Position numbers and translations under genes: made by a program
Notes under the pieces: generated by a model
What the model was told of the DNA's origin: nothing
What the model saw: only the letters and a program-made list of their open reading frames with translations
Databases searched by the model: none
From: Rotaria sordida
Lineage: Eukaryota; Rotifera; Eurotatoria; Philodinida; Philodinidae
Direction of reading: 5' to 3'
DNA: 64,000 nucleotides
Assembly (NCBI GenBank): GCA_905250125.1
Contig: CAJNOL010000066.1
Span: 117,227 to 181,226, forward strand
Shown: positions 50,830 to 61,366 of the stretch, piece after piece
Layout of the letters: the number at the start of each line of letters is the position of its first letter
Position numbering within the stretch: the first letter of the stretch is position 1

Positions 50830-52340
50830 CTAATTTAAATCAAACCATTCATTACCAATCGCACTTATAGGTAAATGAATACGTGTACCCATGTTTTTTT
50901 CTGAAAAATCATATGACATGCTAAATGAATTTTTAGCAACAATAATTCTTGATCGGTCTTTTGGATATGGTTGATCAACTTGATTACAAGCAATTATTCG
51001 AAATTTATATTTATTTTCTTCAATAATTTCTTCAACTTTAATTTAATTTGTATCTAATGTAATGATTTGTTGTGTTACTTTTGATCAATGTGAACTTCCT
51101 TATAAACGACGTTCAACAAAATAAACTGTTACTGATGTTCGATCATCACTAAATGTTGGTATGCATTGCATATGATGTGTTCTTGAAAATATTTCGTCAA
51201 CAAATGTAGCTTTCGATGTAGATGGACGATCTAGAAATTAAATATTAGAATTTCTTTCTTAATCAACATAGAAAATTAAACAACAAAGAAACTTCATCAA
51301 GAAATATTATAGATTTAGTTAAATTATTTTTTCTGTTTTGTGTGAGTATAAGACATTGGAAATTTTCAAGACTAGATAAATTAAGTCAGTTTTTATATGT
51401 AAATTAAGATTTAAACGCTGAACTTCATTTCACAACTCAAGTTCCGAAAGAAGATTTTAATTATTAAATTGAGTTTTGATACTAATTGTAGTTGTTGTTT
51501 GAGTGTTTTCATGTCCACTCAGAAAACACCAAAACCAGTAACTTTCATCATAAAAGTGTATGAAGACCATTAAAAAGACAACTTTTGCAGATAAAAATGA
51601 CTCTTTTTATGGGCGATGCATGTCCAATATATTGTAAGAAAATCTTTTGAACATTTTCTCGGATTCAAAAGTTGTCTTTCTAATCGTCTTTATCCATCGT
51701 TTAAATTGAAAGTAGCTGATCTCAGTATTTTCTGAATGGATGTGAAAATTCTGGAAGAGAAACTGCAATTAGGGTGTTTAATCGTATTTACGAAAATTCT
51801 TGTCTGCTTGAATGACTATTATTCGATGACATGATTTTTTTTTTCTTTTTGTTTATAATTAATAAATCTCAAAAACAAAATTTTAATTTTTCTAAAATAA
51901 TATGTTAGGAAATGGCTTCTGAATAAGTATTAGTTCAATAATTTCACATGGTTCTAATCGACAATATTTATTTTCTACACAAACACGACAACAATTTTTA
52001 GCACTATGAATTAATTTATTAACAATTGTTTTTCTTTCTTCAATATTTATTAGACAAATTTCATTCGATGGTGCAGCTCGTCCTTCTTCACATTTTCTCA
52101 TACAATAATCAATCAATAGTGAATCGTCATCATTATCAGATTGTTTCAATATTAATTCACATTGATCAATATTCAATAATTTTACAATTAAATTTTTTTG
52201 GTTTACTTGGTCTATCAAGTATTTCAATAGTATCATTTCTTTTAATCTTGTTCATAATCATTTATAAGTGTTACTTCATACCAATCAGAATCATAATATG
52301 TTCTGACTATTCATTATATAAAATATCAACAGTTAATAGT
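50830..52340 (-). pseudogene. Broken fibronectin-type-III gene (twitchin/titin-like), interrupted by a fold-back element
   Basis: Minus-strand pieces read like adjacent Fn3 domains of a giant muscle protein. They include YDSDWYEVTLINDYE, ILDRPSKPK, then NLIVKLLNIDQCELILKQSD with LLIDYCMRKCEEGR, and farther on VTVYFVERRL, SKVTQQIITLDTN, and KYKFRIIACNQVDQPYPKDR. The reading frame shifts at a seven-base homopolymer near 52193-52199 and again near 52248. A TGA stands where the family has a conserved Trp (near 51086) and a TAA occurs near 51043. About 240 bp of fold-back DNA sit between the pieces. No complete exon set remains, so it is a pseudogene fragment. Confidence 0.7.
51505..51745. repeat. 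Fold-back MITE inside the Fn3 pseudogene
   Basis: The left arm has CACTCAGAAAACACC...GTAACTTTCATC...AAAAAGACAACTTTTG. The right arm read in reverse complement has CATTCAGAAAATACT...GCTACTTTCAAT...GAAAGACAACTTTTGAA. The arms are about 85 bp around a loop near 51600-51655. It separates two Fn3 fragments and probably inserted after or during gene decay. Confidence 0.7.
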
Positions 52341-53464
52341 GTGGATGTAGTCGAACGGATTACTGACAGACCTACACCCTGTATGAAAAAAAAATTAACA
52401 AATCTGTTTCAGAATTGAGAAAAAAATAATTTTGTATCATTATTAGGATGATTTAATTTCATACATTTTATAACCATTAATTGTGAAGAATTACTTATTA
52501 AATAATGAAATATCTTTTACTTTACCAATTATTATACAAATTAGAGATTCTTTTTCAATCATCCATTCAATTAGCATCTCTTTTTAAATAAATTTGATCA
52601 AGAATATTTGTAACAAATAGATTGTATATTTATTTTGTTGATGAAATATTATAATTATATGAAATGTTATTATTATCAAAAGTCATATATTGAATGACCA
52701 TACTTAAACAACAAAATATGACATGCGAAGCTTTTTCCTTTTAGAATAAATAGAGATTAAAATTCAATAACTTAGAATGGTACAAACAGGAATCGAATTG
52801 GTTTGGTTTTGAACTTTTTAAACAATGAGCTCGATCTGACAAATAAATACTCGAATCGATGCCATCTTTAAGTATTAATGAAATGAATGTTCAAGGTATG
52901 GGATTAATTTCATTAGTCGCTAACAATGACAACTGTTCATGTTGATCGAAGATACAATGAATATTATTATTGTTATTCGGAAAATAAATCTAAAATGAAC
53001 TTGTGGAACTATATACATTTTATTGGTCATTATATGTCTTTTTATTTATTTATTTATTTTTATTTTTTCATATAACGATTTATTTATTCCATTAGTGGTT
53101 GACATTAAGAAGCATGTAAAGACTTTATTTTCAGACCAAAAGAACAATATAAGTTTTTGTCTTAATCAAAGAAGGATTGATAAACAACATGAAAAATTGT
53201 TTGATAATCCTAGCCTCCAGCTTTTCGGACTAATTCATACAGGTATTGTCTTTGTTGTTGAAACCAACGTTGTTCAGAAAACCAACTCTATTTATAATCA
53301 CACAACAATATATTGAAATGTAAACTAAACTAACTCTACTCGCAAAGACAGCAACAATAAACGATCTATCTTCAACACCCCATTCTACAACAATGGTTTT
53401 CCATTTGTGATAGACTCGGCGTTGAGTTGTGATCATAATCTACATAGGGCGATCAAAAAGTTTT
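52341..53464. other. Non-coding stretch
   Basis: No gene recognised. Open frames such as 53023-53316 are short, start in a low-complexity TTTATTTATTTATT run and match no family I know. Confidence 0.5.
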
Positions 53465-54430
53465 GATTATTAGTAAGATCTATTCAATAAGTAGTAGATT
53501 TATTGTTTACAGAGAAGGTTAGAGGAAATGATAACAATATTCGATAGGAAATTCGACTTAGTTTTGAATAATCTTTTTGTATTCATCGATATGCCCCAAA
53601 CTGACAGATCCACTATGGTTTAGTAATATTCATCCATTCATTAGAGCAGTTTTCGAGGATAATATGAAGCAGACACCACGATTTAATGACTGGCGTTGAT
53701 AGACATATCAGGTAGAGACAAAAGGAGAAATTCTACTCTGCAAAAGTTTAAAACGTTTAAATTCTCGTAAGGAGATGACAACATGCAAAAAGCAATGTTT
53801 TTTTTTTCTTTATCATAGTATGAACATTAGTTGTACGTCATGTATAGCAGCAGAGATAGAATTCTAGATCAGGAAGATCTCAAAGCGAATGTTGGGAGAT
53901 TGATTCTCGTTTAATTAGGAAACACTCATGTTGAAAATTTCTCCAACGGCATTCAACTTCCTTAGACTACCCGCTTGCTTCGACAACTATCCAGACCCAT
54001 TCTATCAGTTCTGTTATTGATATCTTAGGATCGCAATTATGTTCAAAAAGGACTAGTTAAGAACCTTTTCCAAAGTTAACATGAGGGATTGTTGATATCT
54101 AATCCAGCGTGTTATGCAAAAAAGACGTCTAAAAAGTATTCTTATTTAATTTTTCAAAGAAGCGAGAGTTTAAGTATGTGTTAAATGACGCATTCAACTG
54201 TACTTGCTTCTCTTGAACCTCTCTTACTTCACTATTTTAATATCCAGATTAAATATCTCTCTAAATTCAATTAATTTAAATACCAAACAATCGATCTCTC
54301 AATTGGACATACATCGATGAATAGAAAAAGACTATTCCAAAGTATATCGAATTTCCTATCGAACATTGTTATGATTGTGTTTCACCTTCTTTGTAGACAG
54401 TAAATCTACTTCTTATTCTTAAAGTAGTCT
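53465..54430. mobile_element. ~970-bp element with ~130-bp terminal inverted repeats
   Basis: About 53470-53605 and the reverse complement of about 54290-54425 match through AGTAGATTTA-TGT(T/C)TAC, AGAAGGT, ATAACAAT(A/G)TTCGATAGGAAATTCGA and TATTCATCGAT. The interior shows no transposase. This is the typical look of a non-autonomous DNA transposon. No superfamily is assigned because the outermost bases are diverged. Confidence 0.7.
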
Positions 54431-56375
54431 TATATTATAAAACAAACTCACATTGACGTAAATATTCAAGTTGTGCCACTGTCAATGTCTGTTCCGCCTT
54501 TGTCATATCGAAATAAATGCCAGTAGAAATATATGAAGTTTAAAAAATCAAATTATCATAATAAGATATGACAAATCTTTATAACATGTCGACAAGATTA
54601 TTTTTTATATTAACATAGAAATACGAATATAACCAACTGACAATCTCACTTCACCAGTTTAAAACAGCTGAAACTCTTATAAGACTCTTTCTCCATAATA
54701 CAACGTCACCTTTTTACTCATGATGAATCGATCAATAAATTGATATCCAAATAGTAGAAATTTTGCGAGTACAAATATTCACATACTGGCTTTTCGATAT
54801 TATCATGGAAATTGAATATGAGATAATTTATTATCCTCAAGAAGTCTAAAACAAATTGGACATTCATTAAATAGAGTCAACCTGTCTCTTGATTTCTTTT
54901 CAATACTCCAGAAATACGATTTTTATGTACAAAAAGGCACAGCGATACTATGTCTAACGTCGTTTTCACATAATAGCATGGAAAATGACGAACTTTTATC
55001 ATAGGAATAATAACCTCATTTATCCTGTTTAAAGCATGTTGAAGCAATGTAATCAGATATCAACCATTATAGTTACAGTGTACGAAAATGTAATCGTTAT
55101 GAAAGATTATTTAATGGACAAATCAAAAAAGAAATTAGTATACAAATATTTTTAGCACAACTTATTATGTATATATCTTCAATGGATTAGCATGTATCTA
55201 ACTATACTATGTTGACAAAAACTTTGATCAATGTTATATGTATGGATTGGACATGAATAGGGAAAAACAATTCGTAATAAATAAAATTTTACTTTTTCGA
55301 CTTTGCCTCATAGACAAAAACGCCATAAAAAAAAAGTTCGCGAAAGACAAAAAGTAGCTGATGCTGAAGCACGATTTCTCAGACCTCAAACCTAGAGAAA
55401 TACTGTAATGATAAAAAAATTCATCGCCTCATTATTAATGATCTAGATACTGGAATTGATGAAATCGGAAGACCTTCAATTAGCTGGTTGATATTCAACA
55501 AGTTACACGGAATCTAATATGAAAATAGACTATGTGTTATTTAAATACGATCCATGATGATTATGTCATATAATGGCCAATATCCAATTATAATTCTATC
55601 AAATAAAATGAGATCGAAAGTAATCGAGCGCTGCTTATATACTAAGTAGAGAGAGTTTAGTTCTCGGAATTGAGTAGAGCTTCTTATGCCAATGCCTATT
55701 TTGTATTCTCTTTGTGTTAACTAATCTTATTCTATTCCATTATACTTAATGATGAAAAGTTGGCCTTTATATGTATTACAATGATGATTATTTTGCGTCC
55801 ATTAGTAACAAATGCAGAAAAACACAGACTATCATACGTTTATATCATATCTGTTTTTATCATCACAATCCGAAGTCCTCCTAAAAAAAAAGTGTATCTA
55901 TCCATCTTAAATAAAAAAATATGACAATAATAACATAAAAAACCAGTGCTGCGAACCTAGTCCTCGTTGATTTTTCGTTCTACTAGTTGATCATGTAGAA
56001 TCCAAGGTGACCGAATGAAAATATACAATCGTTGTATAATGTTGTAATGAAGCTCGTGAACTCATTGAATGAAACTGTAAGTTATTCTTAAATGAAATGA
56101 AAGAATACAACTATATCCATGCAAATGAGATCTTTCCTTAGGTTATATGTATACAAAACATCTTAATCAATATTTCTCTTGTTTTCATTGTACTTCCATT
56201 ATTCTTGATACTCTACAGGTAAAACTCACGACTGTGACTAATCAGTGATCATGAGACATTATTCTAAGAATCGCTTTTTTCTCCAAATTAAGAACTTAAG
56301 AAACAATAAAACTGATTTGTCGTATTAAATATTCATTTAGCACCGAGGACTCAAAAAGTTATTAGTTTATTTTTA
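54431..56375. other. Non-coding stretch
   Basis: I see no gene, RNA or clear repeat here. Confidence 0.45.
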
Positions 56376-56600
56376 GGGTGTGGGTGCGGATTAATTGCGG
56401 AATGTGATCTACACCCACACCCACACCCATACCCACATCTACATCCAATCACATCAACCTGATCACCCACAACCACTCGCCTACACATCCACATTCAAAT
56501 CCAATCATACACATGTTATCTCGAGACTCTTTCTCTACACATTCAAACTCAATCATCTACATACTCAATTACACACGCACCCATGCCCAAACTTCGTTGC
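56376..56600 (-). repeat. Telomere-like tract with inverted start
   Basis: GGGTGTGGGTGCGG (56376-56390) faces ACACCCACACCCACACCCAT (about 56411-56430) across about 20 bases. C-rich ACCCACA-like sequence then continues, more and more degenerate, to about 56600. On the minus strand this is an imperfect (TGTGGG)n array, the bdelloid telomere unit. The array lies about 180 bp beyond the stop codon of the ADP-ribosyltransferase gene. Confidence 0.7.
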
Positions 56601-56690
56601 GATCGATACCTCTATATCTGAAGTCGACTACTGAAAATATTATCTAAGGGTGCAAGGTTTAGGATATAGACATGAATTTGAAGTTTAAGA

Positions 56691-56740
56691 GTGTGGGTGT
56701 GTGGAAAAAGAATCACACTCACACCCACATCCCACACCCT
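56691..56740. repeat. Telomere-like hairpin adjoining the ART gene stop
   Basis: GTGTGGGTGTGTGG is followed, after a ten-base spacer, by CACACTCACACCCACATCCC. The two halves pair with each other and both are variants of the TGTGGG/CCCACA unit. It ends 38 bp from the ART gene stop codon. Confidence 0.7.
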
Positions 56741-56777
56741 TTTTTAATCTTTCGAGTTGATTTCGAAGAAATTAGTA

Positions 56778-58991
56778 TCATTTATTGTTTCGTTTTATAT
56801 CTCCTAGGTTGTTCTTATACCATTGAAGATGAGGGTGATTTGAGGATAACGAACTTCGTCCAATGGCTACTGCACGTTCAAAAAACAGAAGTGCTTTAGA
56901 GCATTCGCCCACACTGTAGTAGTCATTACCAATATGGCCATAGGTTACAGCCAAATCAGGATGATTCGAAGGTAAGGCTTTTTTAAAGATTTCAAGCGCT
57001 TTTTCATGGAATGAAAGTGCGTTTGAGTACTGACCCATGTAGTAATAAACTATACCAATGTTGTTATAGGACATACCCAAAGTAGAATGATTTGGTGGTA
57101 GAGTCTGTTGAAAGATTTCCAGTGACTTTTTGTAAGATGAAAGCCCTTTCAGTAATTCGCCGGTGTTGTAATGTATTGCACCGATGTTGTTGTAAGATCT
57201 AGCTAAGTCAGGATGATTTGAAGGAAGAGTTTGTTGCTTGATTTCAAGTGCTTCATTGTAATATAAAAGTGCTTTCGAGTATTCGTCCATGCTGTAATAC
57301 AGCAATCCGATGTTATCGTAGGACTTAATCAAATCAAGATGATTTGAAGGAAGAGCTTTGTGCCTGATTTCAAGTGCTTTTTCGTAATATAAAAGTGCTT
57401 CTGAGTACTTGCCCAAGTTGTTATACAACAACCCGATGTCGTGATAGCAGTTAGCCAAATCGATATGATTTGGAGAAACAGTTTTTTTGTAAATTTCGAG
57501 TGACCTTTCATAAAATAGAACTGCTTTTTTATATTCTCCTTGACTGTCTTCGATTCTTCCAAGTTGATTATAAATATACGTTATTTCTTTGTCATCAGTG
57601 GTCTGCTTAAGCATACCTTCATAAACTTGTTGAGCCTTTCCGAACTGACCCATTTTAAATAGCAATTTACCCAATCGATTCCATCCTGTTAATCCTTGAG
57701 TTTCTTCACGAGTATAATCAGTAAGTACACATAGATCTTTATCATTGTTATTGGTAAGTATCAAGTCCACCTGGAAAAGTTGATTATTTTCACTTATCGG
57801 TTTAATTTCAAATATGCGAAAAACTGTGTGCATCGAAAAGAGAACTTCATCCTCTCTTTTGATGCAGCTGACATCATTAATTGAAGCGAAGGGAGTAATT
57901 GATTTAGAAGGATCAATCGTTATGACAAATAAAATGCACACCAAATCGGGATTGTTCTGATTCTTTTTAGCGAAGGTAAGAGAGACCTTACGATTTTTGC
58001 TTGTGGATAAGAAATTATTAAAGGACAGAAGTCCACCCTTTGTTTTCATCATCTGATCAAAATCTTTTTTGTGCATACCTTGTCCACGATACACCATGAA
58101 ACTTTTATTGGTGTGATGCTCATTAAACTGTTTTGAATGTAGTTGTTCGATGTGATCATGGAGATCAGTGATGAAGAAGCCCATTTTAATAATAATGTCC
58201 ACATCCATGGTTCGTAGGGCACGATTTAGCATAGGATATAAAAAGCATTCATAAGTATACCACCAAATCGGTGTTTCATTACGATAGTTTTTCTCCAATT
58301 TGTTGATATTAATCAGTTCATTTTCATTTTCAGCGAACACATCACGGCAGTAGTCGATAAATTGTTTGATGTGTTCTTGTTCGAATTTAATTGTTAATAA
58401 GATTTCTTGAAGAATTTGTGTATACATAAATGAACAGTCAAGTTCATTGAACTTTTTACTGGATAGATCATCATTTATGGGTACAAGACTGATGGATATG
58501 GAGTTGTGCTCACATTGCTGTGCTGCCTGTTTCAACGCTTCACAGATTGATGAGATTTCTATGAATACACCCTTTATTTTCGACCATTCTTTCGCCCATT
58601 GTTCATGTCTTTTTTTGTTGGCACAGAAGATAAAGATAGAGTCTACTTGAAACATATGATGAATATGGGGCATAATATGTTGTCCAAGTGAACCAGAAGT
58701 AATCATACAGATCTTTTCGTCACTCGTGTTGTTGATGAATTCGATACATTGTTCAGCATTAGTAAATGTGTTGATGGTGTTGACAAAACGTCGTAACAGG
58801 ATGATTGTATTGCGACAATCTGCGTCATTTTCTTCGTCGATATTATTGTCCAACCAAATCAAGCGGACATTTTGGACCATCCGTACATTCGTGCATCGAT
58901 GTGCAGCTACATCTTTTGAAGAAATGGATGCTTGCTTGCCGTTTTCTTTAGTGACGATACTACCAAATGTTGTTGGTGTGTGTTTGTCCAT
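56778..58991 (-). CDS. NAD:arginine ADP-ribosyltransferase with TPR array
   Basis: This intronless frame encodes 737 residues from the ATG at 58991; it stays open for at least 38 more codons upstream without an ATG, so a 5' exon is possible. An N-terminal alpha/beta region (RLIWLDNNIDEEN, ICMITSGSLGQHIMPHIH, SIFIFCANKKRHEQWAKEW) is typical of rotifer ART proteins. The ART domain has the R-S-E triad: Arg in YRGQ (about 302), STS in FLSTS (about 327-331) and the E-x-E pair in REDEVLF (380, 382), which predicts arginine-specific transfer. From about 436 to the end lie one or two short TPRs and then about six 42-residue kinesin-light-chain-type TPRs (LPSNHPDLA-SYNNIG pattern), likely a protein-binding scaffold. 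The gene looks less AT-rich than its neighbours and sits between telomere-like repeats. Target protein unknown. Confidence 0.9.
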   Translation of the reverse strand: MDKHTPTTFGSIVTKENGKQASISSKDVAAHRCTNVRMVQNVRLIWLDNNIDEENDADCRNTIILLRRFVNTINTFTNAEQCIEFINNTSDEKICMITSGSLGQHIMPHIHHMFQVDSIFIFCANKKRHEQWAKEWSKIKGVFIEISSICEALKQAAQQCEHNSISISLVPINDDLSSKKFNELDCSFMYTQILQEILLTIKFEQEHIKQFIDYCRDVFAENENELININKLEKNYRNETPIWWYTYECFLYPMLNRALRTMDVDIIIKMGFFITDLHDHIEQLHSKQFNEHHTNKSFMVYRGQGMHKKDFDQMMKTKGGLLSFNNFLSTSKNRKVSLTFAKKNQNNPDLVCILFVITIDPSKSITPFASINDVSCIKREDEVLFSMHTVFRIFEIKPISENNQLFQVDLILTNNNDKDLCVLTDYTREETQGLTGWNRLGKLLFKMGQFGKAQQVYEGMLKQTTDDKEITYIYNQLGRIEDSQGEYKKAVLFYERSLEIYKKTVSPNHIDLANCYHDIGLLYNNLGKYSEALLYYEKALEIRHKALPSNHLDLIKSYDNIGLLYYSMDEYSKALLYYNEALEIKQQTLPSNHPDLARSYNNIGAIHYNTGELLKGLSSYKKSLEIFQQTLPPNHSTLGMSYNNIGIVYYYMGQYSNALSFHEKALEIFKKALPSNHPDLAVTYGHIGNDYYSVGECSKALLFFERAVAIGRSSLSSNHPHLQWYKNNLGDIKRNNK
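56860..57560 (-). repeat. 126-bp coding tandem repeats (TPR units)
   Basis: Within the ADP-ribosyltransferase-TPR gene, about five to six units of 126 bp repeat in frame, each beginning with a CTTCCTTCAAATCATC(C/T)TGA-like segment on the minus strand. The nucleotide similarity between units is high, so the array could expand or shrink by unequal exchange. Confidence 0.75.
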
Positions 58992-59450
58992 GATGTTTAC
59001 TGCCTTTAGATTCGATTTGTCGTCAATATCAAAAAGAATATTGATTTTCTCTTTTGTCACCTGGTGAACTACTCCACTTATTTTATATTCAATTTCTTTT
59101 ACCAAACACTTCTTCTATGTATGTTTCCTAGTTTGTCTATCGTTACGCTTTATCAATCAAATATTTATTTAAACAAATTTATTCGTACATACCTTTTCTT
59201 TTTCTTTTGGAACGAGAGAAGAGCTATATGTAAGTTAACAGACACAGAACAAATATTCACCCGTGAGGTTTTTTCGCTCGGATGTTAATTAAAGGCAGGA
59301 AGTGAGTACATTTTTTTTTCACAACGTATCGAATGTTTACAGGCTGTATTGCCTCAGAAAAAGCAATTTTGTTGATGAAATATGATGATACACAAACGAC
59401 AAGTGAAGTTTGATGATAAATAATTATTACACCAAACTTTCCAACAAAAT

Positions 59451-59527
59451 GGGGTATGGGTATGTGTGTGGGTGAATAAATGATACTGTCTTCACAACAC
59501 ACCCATACCCACATCCACCCACACCCT
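59451..59527. repeat. Telomere-like hairpin upstream of the ART gene
   Basis: GGGGTATGGGTATGTGTG and TGGGTG are followed after a short spacer by CACACCCATACCCACATCC and ACCCACACCC. The left half pairs with the right half. It is the same design as the structures at 56.4 and 56.7 kb, so the ART gene is bracketed on both sides. Confidence 0.7.
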
Positions 59528-60387
59528 GCCTTTTTAGTATTTGATACTAAAACTGTTCAAAACTCGACCAGAAACAGCCTTTTTCACATGCTCCTCATTA
59601 GAAAAGCAGATTTTCACACAGCCACAACCATTTTAGAGTTTATAGTGTCGTAGCTAGGTGCCCTGACGTCGACAACCGGAAACAACCTTTTATTAGTATT
59701 CCATCCACAGTAAAGTAGGTTTTTCGCGGTCAAAACTCCCTTATTTTTCAATTCCAACCAGAAATTTAGAATTAGCATCAAATTCTGCACCTGATGATGT
59801 ATGAGTCAAAACAAACTGAAAAATTTGTTTTTCGATGATTCTGGAATTCCCTACAGGTGCAAAACTACAGGTAGAAAATTTAAGTCGTTTTTCGACAGAA
59901 AAAAAATACCTCATTGTTGTTACTCAGAATTTAATGCTGATTCCGAATATGTAATTCTTTTTTAAAAATGTTTTGGACAAAAAAATAGCCTTATCGCCAT
60001 TTGTTCTTTAATAAAAATATAAGGAAAAAAAGAGAGAAGAAAAAGAAATTCAGTAAAATAAGACAGCTGGTTTATTGCCAGAGTATAGTTCATATCTCCC
60101 AGTAGAAGGGAATAGAAAAGATTCTGCTAAAGGACAGATTAGTTTTGTTTTTAGTTTTTACTGGAACATAAGAAGTATTTGTAGATAAATAAATTAAGCA
60201 GTTTTGTATTTATTTCATAGTGGTTTATTTGTTGTTTGTGAATCAGTTCGAAATTATTCCAATCATTTAGAGAATGTTTAGTATTTTGTATTAACCTAGC
60301 TAAGAAATGGTTCCGTTTATTAAATCCCATGCTCTTATACAATCTCGGATTGGGAGATATTATGATATTATAAGCACGCCATGATTG
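59528..60387. other. Non-coding stretch
   Basis: No gene seen. It may include 3' untranslated sequence of the adjacent retrotransposon fragment, but no poly(A) tail or target-site duplication could be picked out. Confidence 0.45.
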
Positions 60388-61366
60388 TTAAAAACATAAT
60401 GCGTCAGGTGATTGCACAAGATGTATGGTGAATCTAGACCAATAGGCATATAAGTGATCAAGAAGGGATTTTTCTCTACTCATTATAAGAGTGGTCTCAT
60501 CTTTCCATTGGGATAATGAGATCACACATCTTATACCAGAACAGTATACATGTTCAATATATCTTTGTTGCTTGTCAGTCAAGAAAAACCATGTTGGGAA
60601 TAAACATATCAAGTGAGGCATAGCGAAAGCAGAAAATATTCCTTTCCTCATTTTGATTTTTTCTTTAGGAATGTTATAGAAAAATATTTTCATTCCCCGA
60701 TAAACTTTTCTCATCTTTTGAATTCTTCCACTGATGAAGTTGTTCCATCCTAGTTTAGTGGAAATTGTTACTCCTAAATATTTGAAACTTTTTACGTATT
60801 CGATTTGTTGTCCTCTGAACTCTAGTTTCGGTTTTAAGGAAGCAACTTCATTGTACATCAAAAGTGCTTTTGTTTTACTCACATTTATAGGGAGAATATT
60901 ATTATCAGCAAAAATTCCTAATTTTTCTACTACTACTTTGGCTCTTCTTTCTAATTCCATAATATTTAATGAGAATCTTTTTTTCTAAATCATCTGCAAA
61001 CATATGTGATGTCAATTGAAAGAAATAGGATGGTAGAAAATGCATTTGAAGCCGAAATAGGGTGGCTGCAGGAACTGAGCCTTGAGGTGCGCTAACAGCA
61101 ATAGATATAGTACGTGAATGAACTTCATCGAAATGAATCGAGAGCGTTCTTTCTTGCAATCGGTTACAGATCCATTTCAAAAAAGGTGTTGGTAAATCTA
61201 GGGTTTTCAAATTTCTGATTAATGACGGATACCACATATTATCAAAGGCGCTGAGGAAATCAACAAATAAAACAAGTGCTGGTCTATTATTAGCAGCAAC
61301 CGTCATTCTTAAATCTTCTACAGTAATCGCCATAAGTGGGCGCGACCGAAAAAACGAGGAAGACAA
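60388..61366 (-). pseudogene. Non-LTR retrotransposon reverse transcriptase fragment (frameshifted)
   Basis: The first frame (61366 down to about 60990) has RT palm motifs: FVDFLSAFDNMWYPSLI, LKWICNRLQERTLSIHF, APQGSVPAATLF and FADDL. The second (60960-60388) continues with the LINE connection: LPINVSKTKALLMYN, VKSFKYLGVTISTKLGW and a C-terminal RYIEHVYCSGIRCV segment. The two are joined by a one-base shift at a run of seven A after FADDLE, near 60980-60990. The fingers domain and the endonuclease are missing, so the copy is 5'-truncated. FADD replaces the usual YADD, and AAT replaces the usual LGP after QGSV. Clade is uncertain (Jockey/CR1-like by feel). Confidence 0.85.

Noticed and set aside
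56395-56634. His/Thr-rich 79-codon frame
   Set aside because: It is the translation of the CCCACA-type telomere-like tract.
58447-59067. Plus-strand frames opposite the ADP-ribosyltransferase gene
   Set aside because: Antisense shadows of a well-supported coding region.
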